This document shows positions 16,502 through 26,202 of a stretch of 64,000 nucleotides of DNA, in pieces; positions within the stretch are counted from its first letter, which is position 1; every line of letters begins with the position of its first letter. Under the pieces are notes generated by a model, which was given only the letters and a program-made list of their open reading frames with translations, was not told where the DNA came from and did not search any database. Position numbers and translations under genes: made by a program. The stretch is from Coraliomargarita algicola (GTDB lineage: Bacteria; Verrucomicrobiota; Verrucomicrobiia; Opitutales; Coraliomargaritaceae), in contig NZ_CP138858.1 of the NCBI RefSeq assembly GCF_033878955.1, positions 930,001 through 994,000 of the forward strand. Direction: 5' to 3'.

Positions 16502-18409
16502 ATGTTATTCGGCACCAGCTACTATCCCGAAATCACCAACGAAAACGAATGGGCGCAAGACCTTAAGAATATGCGAACAGCCTGCCTGGACACGCTGCGC
16601 ATACTCGAATTCGCCTGGAGTGCAATCGAACCCCGTGAGGGCCACTACCAATTCGACTGGCTGGATCGCTTTATGGATCTCGCACACTCGATGGAATTCA
16701 AAGTCATCATTGGCACACCAACAGCTACACCTCCGCCTTGGCTGACGACGCAGTATCCAGAAATCATGATCGTCAGTCGCGACGGTGTGTCGCACAAACC
16801 CGGTGGACGACGTGACGCGGACATCTGCAACGAAATTTACCAGCACTACTGCGTCGAAATCGCCAAAGTTCTCGCTGAACGCTACGGACAACACCCTGCC
16901 GTGATTGGCTGGCAAATTGACAACGAACTCATGGGCCCCGAAGCCGCCCCACCAGAAAGTCACAGCCGCTCCGCGACCTTTCGGTTCCGCCAATACCTCA
17001 AGCGGATACACGGTGATCTCGCCACCTTGAATCAACGCTGGGGGACCCGTTTTTGGAGCCAGGAATACAGCGATTGGGGCGAGATTGGGATCCCCGCCAA
17101 CAAGCGCGCCACCATGGGGCAAGTGCTAGACCACTCGCGCTTTTTCAGCGAAAGCATTCGCCACTTCATCCAATTACAATATGAAGTCATTCGACCGATA
17201 GTCGCCTCAGCTCACTGGGTATCCACCAACTCCACTGGAGTTTTCAACAGCGGCATGGACCATCAAGACTGGGCAACCACTCTCGATACCGTCGGCTGGG
17301 ATTCATATTTCTCAGAAACCTTTGGTAGTAATGCGCTGGTCCACGACCTCTTCCGCACGGCCAAACATCAACCCTTCTGGATCTTTGAAACAAATTCACT
17401 GCCAGAGCCAATCAAACCAGCCTTCTGGGCCGAAATGCTCGCGCACGGCGCCCAGGGCATCATCATGTGGCATTGGCGCAACCACCCGGCTAACGCAGAA
17501 AACGAGACGCAAACATTCTGCGACTGGGGCGGCACACCGGATCCGAGGCGCGTTGCGTTCATGCAGGATATTGCAGCACGTGCGGAATTCAAAAGTCCGA
17601 TCCCTCAAAACTTCCCACGCGCAAAAGCAGCAATTCTTTACTGTCCGGATTGCACCCGCACCGCGCTCACACCCGACCCCTACATACACAGCCGAAGAGA
17701 AATCGCATACCAGGAGCGCCTATTGACGCCCTACCAAGTCCTCTCCCGTCTCGGCATCGCGGTCGACGTCATTCAACCGGGCACCTCCCTCGAAGCTTAT
17801 GATCTCCTCGTCATGCCCTCCGCGCAGCTCCTTTCACTCGAGATGGCAGAGGCCATTCGCGACTTTGTGAGCCAAGGCGGAACCCTACTGGGTGTCGCCA
17901 AAACAATGCATAAAGATCAGTGGGGACATAATTACAATACGCCCGGCGAACCGCTGACTGATGTGCTTGGCTTTACCATGGCGCGCAACCGGACTTTACC
18001 CAGTGAAAGCGAACGCATTCAAGCGCAGCTGGGCGAAGTCATTATCGACTGCGATCCTTTTGTGGAAATGGTCACCGCCACGACGGCTCAAGTCGAAGCC
18101 AGCTTTGTGAACGGCCCCGCCCAAGGGCAGCCTGCCAGCTTGATTCATCGCTATGAAAAAGGAACGGTGTACTACGCAGCCGCCAATTCGGAGGCTCTAA
18201 TCACTGACCTCGCCCAAAAGGCTGCACGAAACGCGCAAATTGACACCTACGAATCCCCGCACAAGCGAGCAGCCATTTACCCGGATCCACAAGGTGACTG
18301 CGTGTGGTTGTTCAATCACTCATCGGATACAATCCAAATCACCGAAACTCATATCCCCTCAGGCGAATATATTCAACTCACCCCGGATGAAGCGGAACGA
18401 CTAAAATAG
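16502..18409 (+). CDS. GH42 family beta-galactosidase
   Basis: A 635-residue enzyme starting with the family-typical MLFGTSYYPE. An in-frame ATG at 16379 would overlap the previous gene by about 90 bp and add no homologous sequence, so the start at 16502 is preferred. The barrel shows TPTATPPPWL, GWQIDNELMG (Glu acid/base) and FWIFETNS (Glu nucleophile). The trimerisation domain follows from about residue 410 (YDLLVMPSAQLL, VSQGGTLLGVA), then a small C-terminal sandwich. There is no signal peptide, so it should act in the cytoplasm on imported beta-galactosides. Spacing of 34 bp on either side places it in the operon from 14015. Natural substrate is not readable. Confidence 0.92.
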   Translation: MLFGTSYYPEITNENEWAQDLKNMRTACLDTLRILEFAWSAIEPREGHYQFDWLDRFMDLAHSMEFKVIIGTPTATPPPWLTTQYPEIMIVSRDGVSHKPGGRRDADICNEIYQHYCVEIAKVLAERYGQHPAVIGWQIDNELMGPEAAPPESHSRSATFRFRQYLKRIHGDLATLNQRWGTRFWSQEYSDWGEIGIPANKRATMGQVLDHSRFFSESIRHFIQLQYEVIRPIVASAHWVSTNSTGVFNSGMDHQDWATTLDTVGWDSYFSETFGSNALVHDLFRTAKHQPFWIFETNSLPEPIKPAFWAEMLAHGAQGIIMWHWRNHPANAENETQTFCDWGGTPDPRRVAFMQDIAARAEFKSPIPQNFPRAKAAILYCPDCTRTALTPDPYIHSRREIAYQERLLTPYQVLSRLGIAVDVIQPGTSLEAYDLLVMPSAQLLSLEMAEAIRDFVSQGGTLLGVAKTMHKDQWGHNYNTPGEPLTDVLGFTMARNRTLPSESERIQAQLGEVIIDCDPFVEMVTATTAQVEASFVNGPAQGQPASLIHRYEKGTVYYAAANSEALITDLAQKAARNAQIDTYESPHKRAAIYPDPQGDCVWLFNHSSDTIQITETHIPSGEYIQLTPDEAERLK

Positions 18410-18443
18410 GAAAACGGCAGAATCCACATCCCCCACTAAGAAC

Positions 18444-19559
18444 ATGATTCAACCTAAAAAGACACTCAGTTTAGCACTTCTTCTCTGTACACAATTCTTG
18501 TGCGCAGCCGACTTCAGCCAATTGCAGTTGCACAACTCGGGGCGTGGCGGAAGCAACACCCCACACGGGCTCGCACGCTTCGATAGCGAAGTGCTGGCAC
18601 ACGCTCCGGATACCGTCATCATTTTCTTTGGCATGAATGACTCCATTAATGACAAAGCTTCCGTGCCATTGGATAAATTCCGGGCAAATCTCACAGAAAT
18701 GGTGAGACGCTCCAAGGCAAATGACATCGCTCCTTTTCTCGTCACCGTCCACCCGATCATCGCCGAGCCTCTTTATGAGCGCCACCCAGACAAGCTCCAA
18801 AGCTTCTACCTCGATCGCGGCGGCGCCAATGCAATCATCGATCGCTATAACCCCGTTATCCGAGAGGTCGCCCAAGAAACCAACACGCCGCTCATCGATT
18901 TTGCAGTGGCCGCAGCTGAACACTTGAAAGACCCACAGGCTGCGCCGATCGTGGTCCCGGACGGCGTCCACTTGGCTCCTGCCGGCAAAAAACTATTGGG
19001 CGACACCATCGCATCTGCCCTGGCCAGCTATACCCCCCAACCTAAAAAAGTAGTCTGTTTTGGAGACAGCATCACACGCCTGGGATATGACACAGAGCTC
19101 TACCTGGCATTAGACCCGGACCGCTTCCAAGCATATACAACCTCAATCCCATCGGCCAAAGCACATCCGGACCTAGAGCCCCCGACTAAACTCTTTGATG
19201 GCAAATACGAAAACATCAGCCTGGACAGTATCGAATACCGTGGTGACGTCGACGTGTTGGTAGACTTAGACAAGACTTCCATGATTCATCAAATCGAAGT
19301 GGTTTACTTCAGTGCGAAAAATTACACCCTTTCAGAAATCAACCTGTATGCGGGGCTTCAGGAAAATAAAATGACACTCATAGAGTCCTTCCCCGTCGTC
19401 CCGCAGAAAGAAGAGAGAAAAGCCCGAACAGCGACCTTTCAGTTGAATAAAGAGCTCCGCTATTTCAAAATTCACTGTAAACGAGCAGAAAGCTCAGCAC
19501 GCGTCCTGATTAGCGAAATTATGATAAATGGGAAGGACCATAACTCTAGCGAATGGTAG
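18444..19559 (+). CDS. Secreted SGNH hydrolase with circularly permuted catalytic blocks plus sandwich domain
   Basis: A 371-residue protein with signal peptide ending near LCAAD. All four SGNH blocks are present but in the order II, III, V, I: GRGGSN (34-38, Gly), GMND (63-66, Asn65), DGVHL (173-177, Asp and His176), then GDSITR with the nucleophile Ser209. In ordinary family members the GDS block comes first. Residues from about 240 look like a discoidin/F5-8-type galactose-binding sandwich (SLDSIEYRGDVDVLVDLD, KIHCKRAE). Such enzymes usually remove acetyl or other acyl groups from polysaccharides. It lies 34 bp after GH42, in the same operon. A fusion of two half-domains is an alternative to a true permutation. 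Confidence 0.8.
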   Translation: MIQPKKTLSLALLLCTQFLCAADFSQLQLHNSGRGGSNTPHGLARFDSEVLAHAPDTVIIFFGMNDSINDKASVPLDKFRANLTEMVRRSKANDIAPFLVTVHPIIAEPLYERHPDKLQSFYLDRGGANAIIDRYNPVIREVAQETNTPLIDFAVAAAEHLKDPQAAPIVVPDGVHLAPAGKKLLGDTIASALASYTPQPKKVVCFGDSITRLGYDTELYLALDPDRFQAYTTSIPSAKAHPDLEPPTKLFDGKYENISLDSIEYRGDVDVLVDLDKTSMIHQIEVVYFSAKNYTLSEINLYAGLQENKMTLIESFPVVPQKEERKARTATFQLNKELRYFKIHCKRAESSARVLISEIMINGKDHNSSEW

Positions 19560-19726
19560 CTCCAACAGGATTGAACCCTCAAATAATAGGATAAATACTT
19601 GTTGAGGGGATATCCTTCCAGGCGTATGCAGTTTTGATTCGATACAGATATAATCTATTCGCAGCATCCGCGTAGCGGTTCTCTGATTTACAGGCAGAGC
19701 TAATATTGGCATGACATTCAGCTATT

Positions 19727-21400
19727 ATGTCGAACTGCCCGCGCCCATTTAAATTTTTGCGATCCCGTCTGCTCCAAGTATTTGCGCCCTTAGCATGCGC
19801 CCTGGCACTGCATGCCAGCCCCCAGCACTTGGTGTTCACGTATCAAGGTGACCCAGCGACGAGCTTGACTGCGAACTGGCAATACATCAACGCCGACATC
19901 GCGGGAGTTAACGAGGCAAAAATCTACTACGATACAATCTCTCGAGCAGGTGATGTTGAAGCGTATGCATACTCTCGCACAGTCATGTCATCAAGAATCC
20001 CCGGTCTGGAAGATCGCGAGCTCTACCACGTGCGCCTGGATGCGCTTGAAGCAGCGACGACTTACTACTTGATTGTGGGCAATGCGGCGCAAGGTTACTC
20101 CGAGGAAGTCAAAATCCGTACACTACCAGGCGACGACAGTCCACTTCGTTTCGTCACCGGTGGAGACATGGGAACCAGCGAAGCAACCCGCATATTTCTG
20201 CGTCAGGCCGCTTCACACGCCCCACAATTTGCTGTGATCGGGGGCGACATCGCCTATGCCAACGGCAATCTTAAAAGCGTAGGATCTTGGGATCAATGGT
20301 TGCAATACTACACAGAAGAGATGCGAACTCCAGATGGGCTACAGATTCCACTAGTGCTCGCAATTGGGAATCATGAAGTAAAAGGCAGCTATAATAAACC
20401 GAAATCACACGCACCTTTTTACTTTGGCTTTTTTGCGCAAGACATCGAGCGCTCATATTTTTCGATCAAGTTTAGTCCACACTTTGCACTACTCGTCATG
20501 GATAGTGGACATATCGCCAGTCATGCCAGCCAAAGCGATTGGCTGGCCAGCACCCTCGAAAGCTATCAGAATATTGAGCACGTTGCCGCAGTCTATCATG
20601 TCCCCCTCTATCCGAGTCATCGCGGCTTCATGGACTGGTATTCGCGGGAAGGCCGCACACACTGGGCACCATTGTTTGATGAATTCGGACTAACTGTCGC
20701 CTTCGAAAATCACGATCACACGTTCAAACGTAGTCACTTGATAAAAAACGAAGCACCTACAACAGATGGCACGGGCACCCTTTATCTGGGGGATGGTTGC
20801 TGGGGCCGGGAACCACGCGGAATCGATTATAGACAACGCACCTACCTCAAAAAAAGCGGCAGCATTCAGCACTTTTGGCTAGTCGACGCCGCCCCCGAGG
20901 CAATGAAATATCAGGCAATCGACATCGACAACGAGGTCTTTGACATCTACCCCAGCTCGGCCACGGATGTCTCCTACCTCGCGGCTGCAGAGGCTGTATT
21001 TGCCAACAAAAAGCCTCATTATGATCTCCCATCAGAAGCGGTGAAGTTGAGCTCAATGAAATGCGGCGCGACCACTTGGTTCTCTGGGCAGGCACAAATT
21101 ACGCTTAAAAACGTGTTGGACTTTCCCATCGTGGCCGACCTTCAAACCTTCTTCCCACATGATGTGAACCTGAAAAATATTGAGAATTATAGAGATCTAT
21201 CTCTGCAAGCGGGTGAGCAAATTGAACTTCCACTCGAATTAACAACGACAGCCACAGAGGGCTACCCTCGCGACCAAGTAAATTTCTACCTTCGTGTCCA
21301 TATGCGAGCGGAGGATCCCGCGACTGCAGCTGAAATCAAATTCGAAAAAACCTTTGGTATACGCGCCAAAGCACCGACGGAGTCAGCTCAGACAAACTAA
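19727..21400 (+). CDS. Secreted purple-acid-phosphatase-like metallophosphoesterase
   Basis: A 557-residue protein with a signal peptide (LALHAS), an N-terminal fibronectin-like domain typical of purple acid phosphatases (about residues 33-135) and the calcineurin-type metal motifs in order: GGDMG (Asp147), GGDIAY (Asp174, Tyr177), GNHE (215-217), VYHVPLY and ENHDHTFKR. The C-terminal 110 residues form an extra beta-rich domain. It should hydrolyse phosphomonoesters or diesters in the periplasm or outside the cell. It is 167 bp from the SGNH gene; a TATAAT at 19649-19654 could start a separate transcript, though no good -35 was found. Confidence 0.85.
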   Translation: MSNCPRPFKFLRSRLLQVFAPLACALALHASPQHLVFTYQGDPATSLTANWQYINADIAGVNEAKIYYDTISRAGDVEAYAYSRTVMSSRIPGLEDRELYHVRLDALEAATTYYLIVGNAAQGYSEEVKIRTLPGDDSPLRFVTGGDMGTSEATRIFLRQAASHAPQFAVIGGDIAYANGNLKSVGSWDQWLQYYTEEMRTPDGLQIPLVLAIGNHEVKGSYNKPKSHAPFYFGFFAQDIERSYFSIKFSPHFALLVMDSGHIASHASQSDWLASTLESYQNIEHVAAVYHVPLYPSHRGFMDWYSREGRTHWAPLFDEFGLTVAFENHDHTFKRSHLIKNEAPTTDGTGTLYLGDGCWGREPRGIDYRQRTYLKKSGSIQHFWLVDAAPEAMKYQAIDIDNEVFDIYPSSATDVSYLAAAEAVFANKKPHYDLPSEAVKLSSMKCGATTWFSGQAQITLKNVLDFPIVADLQTFFPHDVNLKNIENYRDLSLQAGEQIELPLELTTTATEGYPRDQVNFYLRVHMRAEDPATAAEIKFEKTFGIRAKAPTESAQTN

Positions 21401-21485
21401 TCTATGCGGCGTCAGAAATGCGTATGCTTGGCATAATGCTCACTCGCCGAATGGACAGCGCGAAGCCGCCCCAGCAACTAGGCAA

Positions 21486-22664
21486 CTATTGGGCGCTGGG
21501 GAGCTCTAGGTCGACCTCGACGTCTTCATCGTAATCAACGCCAGGCAGACTAAAACCAAAGAGGTTTAAAAAGTTCTCTTGATAGCCAGCATAGTCGGAC
21601 TCCGAGAAGAGTGTCTCGCTGGTGATACTTGGCCAAATGTCGGCGACTGCTTGCTGCACATCGGCTTCCATCTCCCAATCGTCGACTCGAATGCGGCCCA
21701 CATCATCGAGTTCAAGGTCATCACCATAAAGGCGATCATTGAGCAAACGCACCATTTGCTCGATGCAATCCTCATGTGTGCCCTTGGCCTTCATGATCTT
21801 AAACAGGATCGAAATATAAAGTGGCACCACAGGAATCGCGGAACTCGCTTGCGTCACGACAGCCTTATTGACGGCAACATAAGCAGCGCAATCATGCTTT
21901 GCAGTGATCGCAGCGGCGGCGCGTTCAACATCTTTCTTAGCCTGGCCAATGGTGCCGTTAGTATAAACGGGCCAAGTCAGCTCTGGCCCAATGTAGGAAT
22001 AAGCCACACTCTTAGCCCCAGGTGCGAGCACGCCAGCTTGATCCAGCGCGTCCATCCAGAGCTCCCAGTCTTCGCCCCCCATCACTTTGATGGTATGCTC
22101 GACATCGTCCCCCTCAGCTGGCGCGATGGTCACCTCGCAGACTTCATTTTTATCGGTATCGAGACTACGATTCGTGAAAGATTCGCCAATCGGCTTCAAG
22201 ACTGACTTATAAGTCTCGCCCGTCTTGGGATCGGTACGACGCGGAGAAGCGAGACTATAAACCACCAGATCAACCTGGCCAAGATCCGCCTTAATCGTCT
22301 CGATAGTCTGCGCCTTAATCTCATCAGAAAAGGCATCGCCATTGATACTCTTGGCATAGAGCCCAGCCTCATGAGCCGCCTTTTCAAAAGCAACAGAGTT
22401 GTACCAACCCGCACTCGCGGGCTTGCCCTTAATCGATGGACGCTCAAAGAACACCCCCAGCGTAGCCGCATCGTGACCGAATGCAGCTGCGATACGCGTC
22501 GAAAGACCATAGCCCGTGGAGCTACCGATCACGAGGACTTTTTTCGGACCACCAGACTTCTTCGCCGCCTTGGCAATTTCTACCTCTTGGCGAACTTTAG
22601 CTTCGCAGCCCTTTGGGTGCGCAGTAATACAAACAAATCCTCGAATACGTGGCTTAACTATCAT
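21486..22664 (-). CDS. fabV: Enoyl-[acyl-carrier-protein] reductase FabV
   Basis: A 392-residue protein of typical FabV length. It shows the N-terminal MIVKPRIRGF, the nucleotide-binding GSSTGYGLS, LVVYSLASPRRTDP, and the active-site region with YSYIGPELTWPVY followed by the GTIGQAKKD segment that carries the Lys. FabV reduces the enoyl-ACP double bond with NADH in the last step of fatty-acid elongation and replaces FabI in many marine bacteria. It ends in an acidic tail. It lies 81 bp downstream of the UDP-glucose dehydrogenase gene on the same strand; a functional link between them is not obvious. Confidence 0.95.
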   Translation of the reverse strand: MIVKPRIRGFVCITAHPKGCEAKVRQEVEIAKAAKKSGGPKKVLVIGSSTGYGLSTRIAAAFGHDAATLGVFFERPSIKGKPASAGWYNSVAFEKAAHEAGLYAKSINGDAFSDEIKAQTIETIKADLGQVDLVVYSLASPRRTDPKTGETYKSVLKPIGESFTNRSLDTDKNEVCEVTIAPAEGDDVEHTIKVMGGEDWELWMDALDQAGVLAPGAKSVAYSYIGPELTWPVYTNGTIGQAKKDVERAAAAITAKHDCAAYVAVNKAVVTQASSAIPVVPLYISILFKIMKAKGTHEDCIEQMVRLLNDRLYGDDLELDDVGRIRVDDWEMEADVQQAVADIWPSITSETLFSESDYAGYQENFLNLFGFSLPGVDYDEDVEVDLELPSAQ

Positions 22665-22745
22665 AAGTCTATCAGTGAGTGGTTTAGGCGATAAAAGGCC
22701 CTATCAAAACAGGGATCGCCAAAGTGGCAACCGGTAATTCACGCA

Positions 22746-24104
22746 TTAACCTTTGCCAATACCACTGGCTTCAAAGCCGATTTCACGCAGGGCTTCGAGA
22801 TCTAACAAGTTGCGTCCGTCAAACAGGAAGGCTGGTAACTGCATCTGATCGTAGATCTTCTTGAAATCAAGTGCCTTGAATTCATCCCACTCAGTCAGCA
22901 CCAGAATCGCGTGCGCGTCTTTGGTTGCTTCATAAGCATCGTCACAATAGCTGACGTATTTGTTGTCCGCATCGATTCCTAGATCACGCTGGATCTGAGC
23001 GACTTCGACTTTAGGATCATAAATCGCGATATTAGCCTGCTCTTCGAGTAGATCTTTACAAATATAGATGGCAGCCGACTCACGTGTGTCGTTGGTATCC
23101 TTCTTAAATGCGAAGCCTAGAACAGCGATTTTCTTATCCGACACCGTGTTGAACATCGTCGAAATCACGCGACGGCTGAAGCGATGCTTCTGATAGTCAT
23201 TCATCTCAATCACGCTATTCCAGTAAGCGGCCACTTCGGGCAGACCAAAGTGCTCACACAGGTAAACCAAGTTGAGAATATCCTTTTGGAAGCAAGAGCC
23301 ACCAAATCCAACCGATGACTTGAGAAACTTCGGGCCGATGCGGCTATCTGTGCCAATCGCATGCGCGACCTCGTCCACATTGGCTTCTGTCGCCTCACAG
23401 AGAGCAGAAATGGCATTGATCGAGGAAATACGCTGCGCAAGGAAAGCGTTCGCGGTCAGCTTAGACAACTCAGAGGACCAGAGATTTGTCGTGAGCACGC
23501 GCTCACGTGGCACCCAAGTCGCGTAGACATCGACCAATGCTTGGATCGCGGCCTTTCCCTCAGGCGTTTGATCGCCGCCAATCAAGACACGATCAGGTGC
23601 TTCGAGGTCCGCCATCGCGGTGCCTTCAGCCAAAAACTCTGGGTTGGACAGGATTTGAAATTTACGGCCATTGGAATTCGATTCCAAGATACGCTTGACC
23701 GACTCCGCAGTGCGCACCGGCAATGTGGACTTTTCGACCACAATTTTATCGTTTTCCGCCACTTCAGCAATTTTACGGGCACACTTCTCAATATAGCGAA
23801 GATCCGCCGCACGCCCAGCACCCACACCATAGGTCTTGGTTGGCGTGTTCACACTCAGGAAGATCATGTCTGCCTCACGAATCGCAGTATCGACATCGGT
23901 CGAGAAAAAGAGGTTTTTACCACGTGCCCCCGCGACGATCTCGTCCAAGCCTGGCTCAAACACCGGCAATTTATCCGAATTCCAAGCGTCAATTCGAGCT
24001 TGGTTAATATCCACAACCGTGACAGTGTGCCCACTGCACTTATGTGCGATCATGGCCATGGTAGGCCCGCCAACGTATCCTGCTCCGATGCAACAAATTT
24101 TCAT
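22746..24104 (-). CDS. UDP-glucose 6-dehydrogenase
   Basis: A 452-residue protein. The N-terminal Rossmann motif GAGYVGGPT, VVEKSTLPV, the catalytic loop GFGGSCFQKDI with the Cys nucleophile, and GFAFKKDTNDTRES in the C-terminal domain are all diagnostic. The GGPT and FQKD variants resemble the eukaryote-like branch of the family. It oxidises UDP-glucose to UDP-glucuronate with two NAD, feeding uronic acids to exopolysaccharide or lipopolysaccharide. It may supply the polysaccharide locus at 41-59 kb, though it is 17 kb away. The start ATG is at the complement of 24102-24104. Confidence 0.95.
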   Translation of the reverse strand: MKICCIGAGYVGGPTMAMIAHKCSGHTVTVVDINQARIDAWNSDKLPVFEPGLDEIVAGARGKNLFFSTDVDTAIREADMIFLSVNTPTKTYGVGAGRAADLRYIEKCARKIAEVAENDKIVVEKSTLPVRTAESVKRILESNSNGRKFQILSNPEFLAEGTAMADLEAPDRVLIGGDQTPEGKAAIQALVDVYATWVPRERVLTTNLWSSELSKLTANAFLAQRISSINAISALCEATEANVDEVAHAIGTDSRIGPKFLKSSVGFGGSCFQKDILNLVYLCEHFGLPEVAAYWNSVIEMNDYQKHRFSRRVISTMFNTVSDKKIAVLGFAFKKDTNDTRESAAIYICKDLLEEQANIAIYDPKVEVAQIQRDLGIDADNKYVSYCDDAYEATKDAHAILVLTEWDEFKALDFKKIYDQMQLPAFLFDGRNLLDLEALREIGFEASGIGKG

Positions 24105-24217
24105 GATCGATTTACGTATAGCATCTTATTACCCTGACAAGGGAATTTTATAATAACTAAGCACTCTTCATGGATTGTCGTGATGCACCTAAATATAATC
24201 TATCAAAAATCCACAGC

Positions 24218-24826
24218 ATGTCCGCGATACTGATCTTCCTCAAAGCACCGCGTAGAGGCTACGTCAAAACACGACTCGCACATCATGTCGGCTCAGAGCG
24301 TGCCTTAAAAGTCTATCGCTCGCTGGTTGCGCGTCAGTGGTCGGCCCTGCCCCCAAATGCGAAGGTCGAAATTCACTACACCCCGCACGACGCTAGCTTC
24401 GAAATGCAGAAATGGCTAGGCGACGCCCACGCTTATTACCCCCAGTCCGACGGCGAATTAGGTGCACGACTGGAACATTCCATCGAACAAGCATTCAAAC
24501 GCGGCGCCCAAACCGTCACCTGCATCGGCGGCGACTGCCCGCTACTCACGGCGACACACTTTGAGCAAGCACACCGCCTGCTCGACGCGGGGCACGACGT
24601 GGTCTTCGGCCCCAGCGAAGATGGTGGCTATTACTTAATCGCAGTCAAAACACCCCTGCCGCAATTATTTAAAGACATCCCATGGAGCACCCGCAATACC
24701 CTCAAAGCCTCACTGGTTCGAGCTGACAACTTAAAGCTCAAGGTAGGACTACTAGAGACGCTCTATGACATCGACGAAGTCAGCGAACTGGAACGCGCAC
24801 TCGCGAACAAGTTGATTGAACCGTAG
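24218..24826 (+). CDS. TIGR04282-type glycosyltransferase-like protein (DUF2064)
   Basis: About 202 residues, starting MSAILIFLKAPRRGYVKTRL, which is the family's usual start; an upstream in-frame ATG at 24170 adds 16 unlike residues and is not chosen. Core motifs are GSERA, GGDCPLL (metal-binding Asp region) and GPSEDGGYYLI. The fold is a nucleotide-diphospho-sugar transferase, similar to cofactor guanylyltransferases, and the biochemical role is not settled. The gene is divergent from UDP-glucose dehydrogenase. Confidence 0.85.
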   Translation: MSAILIFLKAPRRGYVKTRLAHHVGSERALKVYRSLVARQWSALPPNAKVEIHYTPHDASFEMQKWLGDAHAYYPQSDGELGARLEHSIEQAFKRGAQTVTCIGGDCPLLTATHFEQAHRLLDAGHDVVFGPSEDGGYYLIAVKTPLPQLFKDIPWSTRNTLKASLVRADNLKLKVGLLETLYDIDEVSELERALANKLIEP

Positions 24827-24897
24827 CACCACAACCCGCGCCAGGTAACGCACCACCAAAACTAGAGGCGATACACGAGCGCAAACTTGACAATGGA

Positions 24898-24919
24898 CAC
24901 TTGTTCACCTAAACAAGTG
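24898..24919 (+). promoter_or_regulatory. LexA operator (SOS box) in front of lexA
   Basis: A perfect palindrome with 8-bp arms, CACTTGTT-n6-AACAAGTG. Its core TGTTC-ACCT-AAACA (24902-24915) matches TGTTC-N4-GAACA, the Verrucomicrobia LexA motif as I recall it, at nine of ten positions. It ends 6 bp before the ATG at 24926, so LexA bound here would block its own expression, and it argues against the upstream start codons. Confidence 0.75.
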
Positions 24920-24925
24920 CTCACC

Positions 24926-25567
24926 ATGAAAGACCTAACCACGCGCCAACAGGAAATTCTCACCTTTATCGAGCACTATGAATGGAGAAATGGCTACTGG
25001 CCGAGCATACGTGAGATCCAGGAAAAGTTTAATTTCAAAAGCACCAACGCGGTCATGGGGCACCTGCGGGCACTGGAAAAGAAGGAGTGCATCGAGCGTA
25101 TCCCCGGTCAAGCTCGCACCTTTCGCATCAACCGTCCCGATGCCCCCGACATGAACGAGATACCGGATGATGCGACCGAAGTCGTTGATATTCCGGTCAT
25201 GGGCGACATTGCAGCCGGCTACCCGGATCGCGTCGAACCCGCAGGCGAAATTGGTCGTCTGCAAGTCGATATCGCCAGCGCAGGTTACTCCAGTCGCCGC
25301 CGCAGTTTCGCGCTACAAGTCCGCGGCGACAGTATGGTCGACGCAGAGATCTATGAGGGCGACATGGTCGTGATTGAGCCACGCGAGCCACGCGATGGAG
25401 ATATCGTCGCGGCTCTAATCGATGGCGAAACCACCCTCAAGCGCTATATGAAAAAAGGCGGCGAACCTCCCTACCTCAAAGCAGAAAATAAATTCTACCC
25501 CGAACTCTACCCCGTCACTGAGCTGACTGTTCAAGGCGTGGCAAAGGCAGTCGTACGCAGTTTATAA
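24926..25567 (+). CDS. lexA: LexA repressor (SOS response)
   Basis: A 213-residue protein from the ATG at 24926. The winged helix is at the N-terminus (LTTRQQEIL, PSIREIQEKF), the self-cleavage site is Ala97-Gly98 in IAAGYP, and the catalytic dyad is Ser136 in RGDSMVD and Lys172 in TLKRY. LexA represses DNA-damage genes and is cut when RecA filaments form. In-frame starts at 24887 and 24893 exist but would place the palindromic operator inside the coding region, so the internal ATG is preferred. Confidence 0.95.
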   Translation: MKDLTTRQQEILTFIEHYEWRNGYWPSIREIQEKFNFKSTNAVMGHLRALEKKECIERIPGQARTFRINRPDAPDMNEIPDDATEVVDIPVMGDIAAGYPDRVEPAGEIGRLQVDIASAGYSSRRRSFALQVRGDSMVDAEIYEGDMVVIEPREPRDGDIVAALIDGETTLKRYMKKGGEPPYLKAENKFYPELYPVTELTVQGVAKAVVRSL

Positions 25568-25690
25568 TAATCATAGGCTTGGTACCGCCATTTACTTATT
25601 AATTTGAGTTGAAAAAATACAGAGATGCCACTCGCTGTGACTTCTTTCTCTTCACGTTCAACGACACTCAACACCAGCCAAATTCATAAC

Positions 25691-26077
25691 ATGCCCGTCA
25701 CATTCGATCACACTCGCATTCGCGTATCCAACCTTGAAAAGTCCATTGACTGGTACTGCCAGACTTGCGGCTTCAAAGTCCTCAAGCGCACGGACAAATC
25801 CCCCAGCGGCAATCAGCTGGCGCATCTACAAATCCCAGGCAGTGCTCACAATTTGGAACTGACGCACTCACCTGACTACGAGGTCAAGGTCCCCGAAGAC
25901 TTGGTCCACACCTGCATCCGAGTCGATGATATCATCGAATACTGCAACATGCTCGAAGGCTTGGACCTCACCCTCGACCTCTGGCCCTCGGACTGGCGCG
26001 AAAAATTCAAAGATGGCAAAAAAATGGCCTTCATCACCGACCCTGATGGCTACGAGGTTGAGATTTTGGAACATTAA
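25691..26077 (+). CDS. Glyoxalase I-type VOC protein (lactoylglutathione lyase-like)
   Basis: 128 residues from the ATG at 25691; an upstream in-frame ATG at 25625 adds a Ser/Thr-rich stretch that does not belong to the family. One glyoxalase/bleomycin-resistance fold with the four expected metal ligands spread as His in FDHTRIRV, Glu in NLELTH, His in LVHTCIRV and Glu in GYEVEILEH. It likely detoxifies methylglyoxal as the hemithioacetal, but VOC proteins have varied substrates. Confidence 0.85.
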   Translation: MPVTFDHTRIRVSNLEKSIDWYCQTCGFKVLKRTDKSPSGNQLAHLQIPGSAHNLELTHSPDYEVKVPEDLVHTCIRVDDIIEYCNMLEGLDLTLDLWPSDWREKFKDGKKMAFITDPDGYEVEILEH

Positions 26078-26202
26078 TTCTCGCCAGAACTCGGTAAAGG
26101 ACGCAAAAGCAAGCCACTCAGGTTTCCACATTTAGCGAATCGCCGCAATACGCAGTAGGTAATCACACCTTGTTTGATGATGGATCCAGTATCAAGGTCA
26201 TC

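Noticed and set aside
21579..22205. Plus-strand reading frame of 208 codons
   Set aside because: Antisense to fabV; His- and Arg-rich composition of a shadow frame.
23361..24137. Long plus-strand reading frame of 258 codons
   Set aside because: It is antisense to the UDP-glucose dehydrogenase gene and has no family features.
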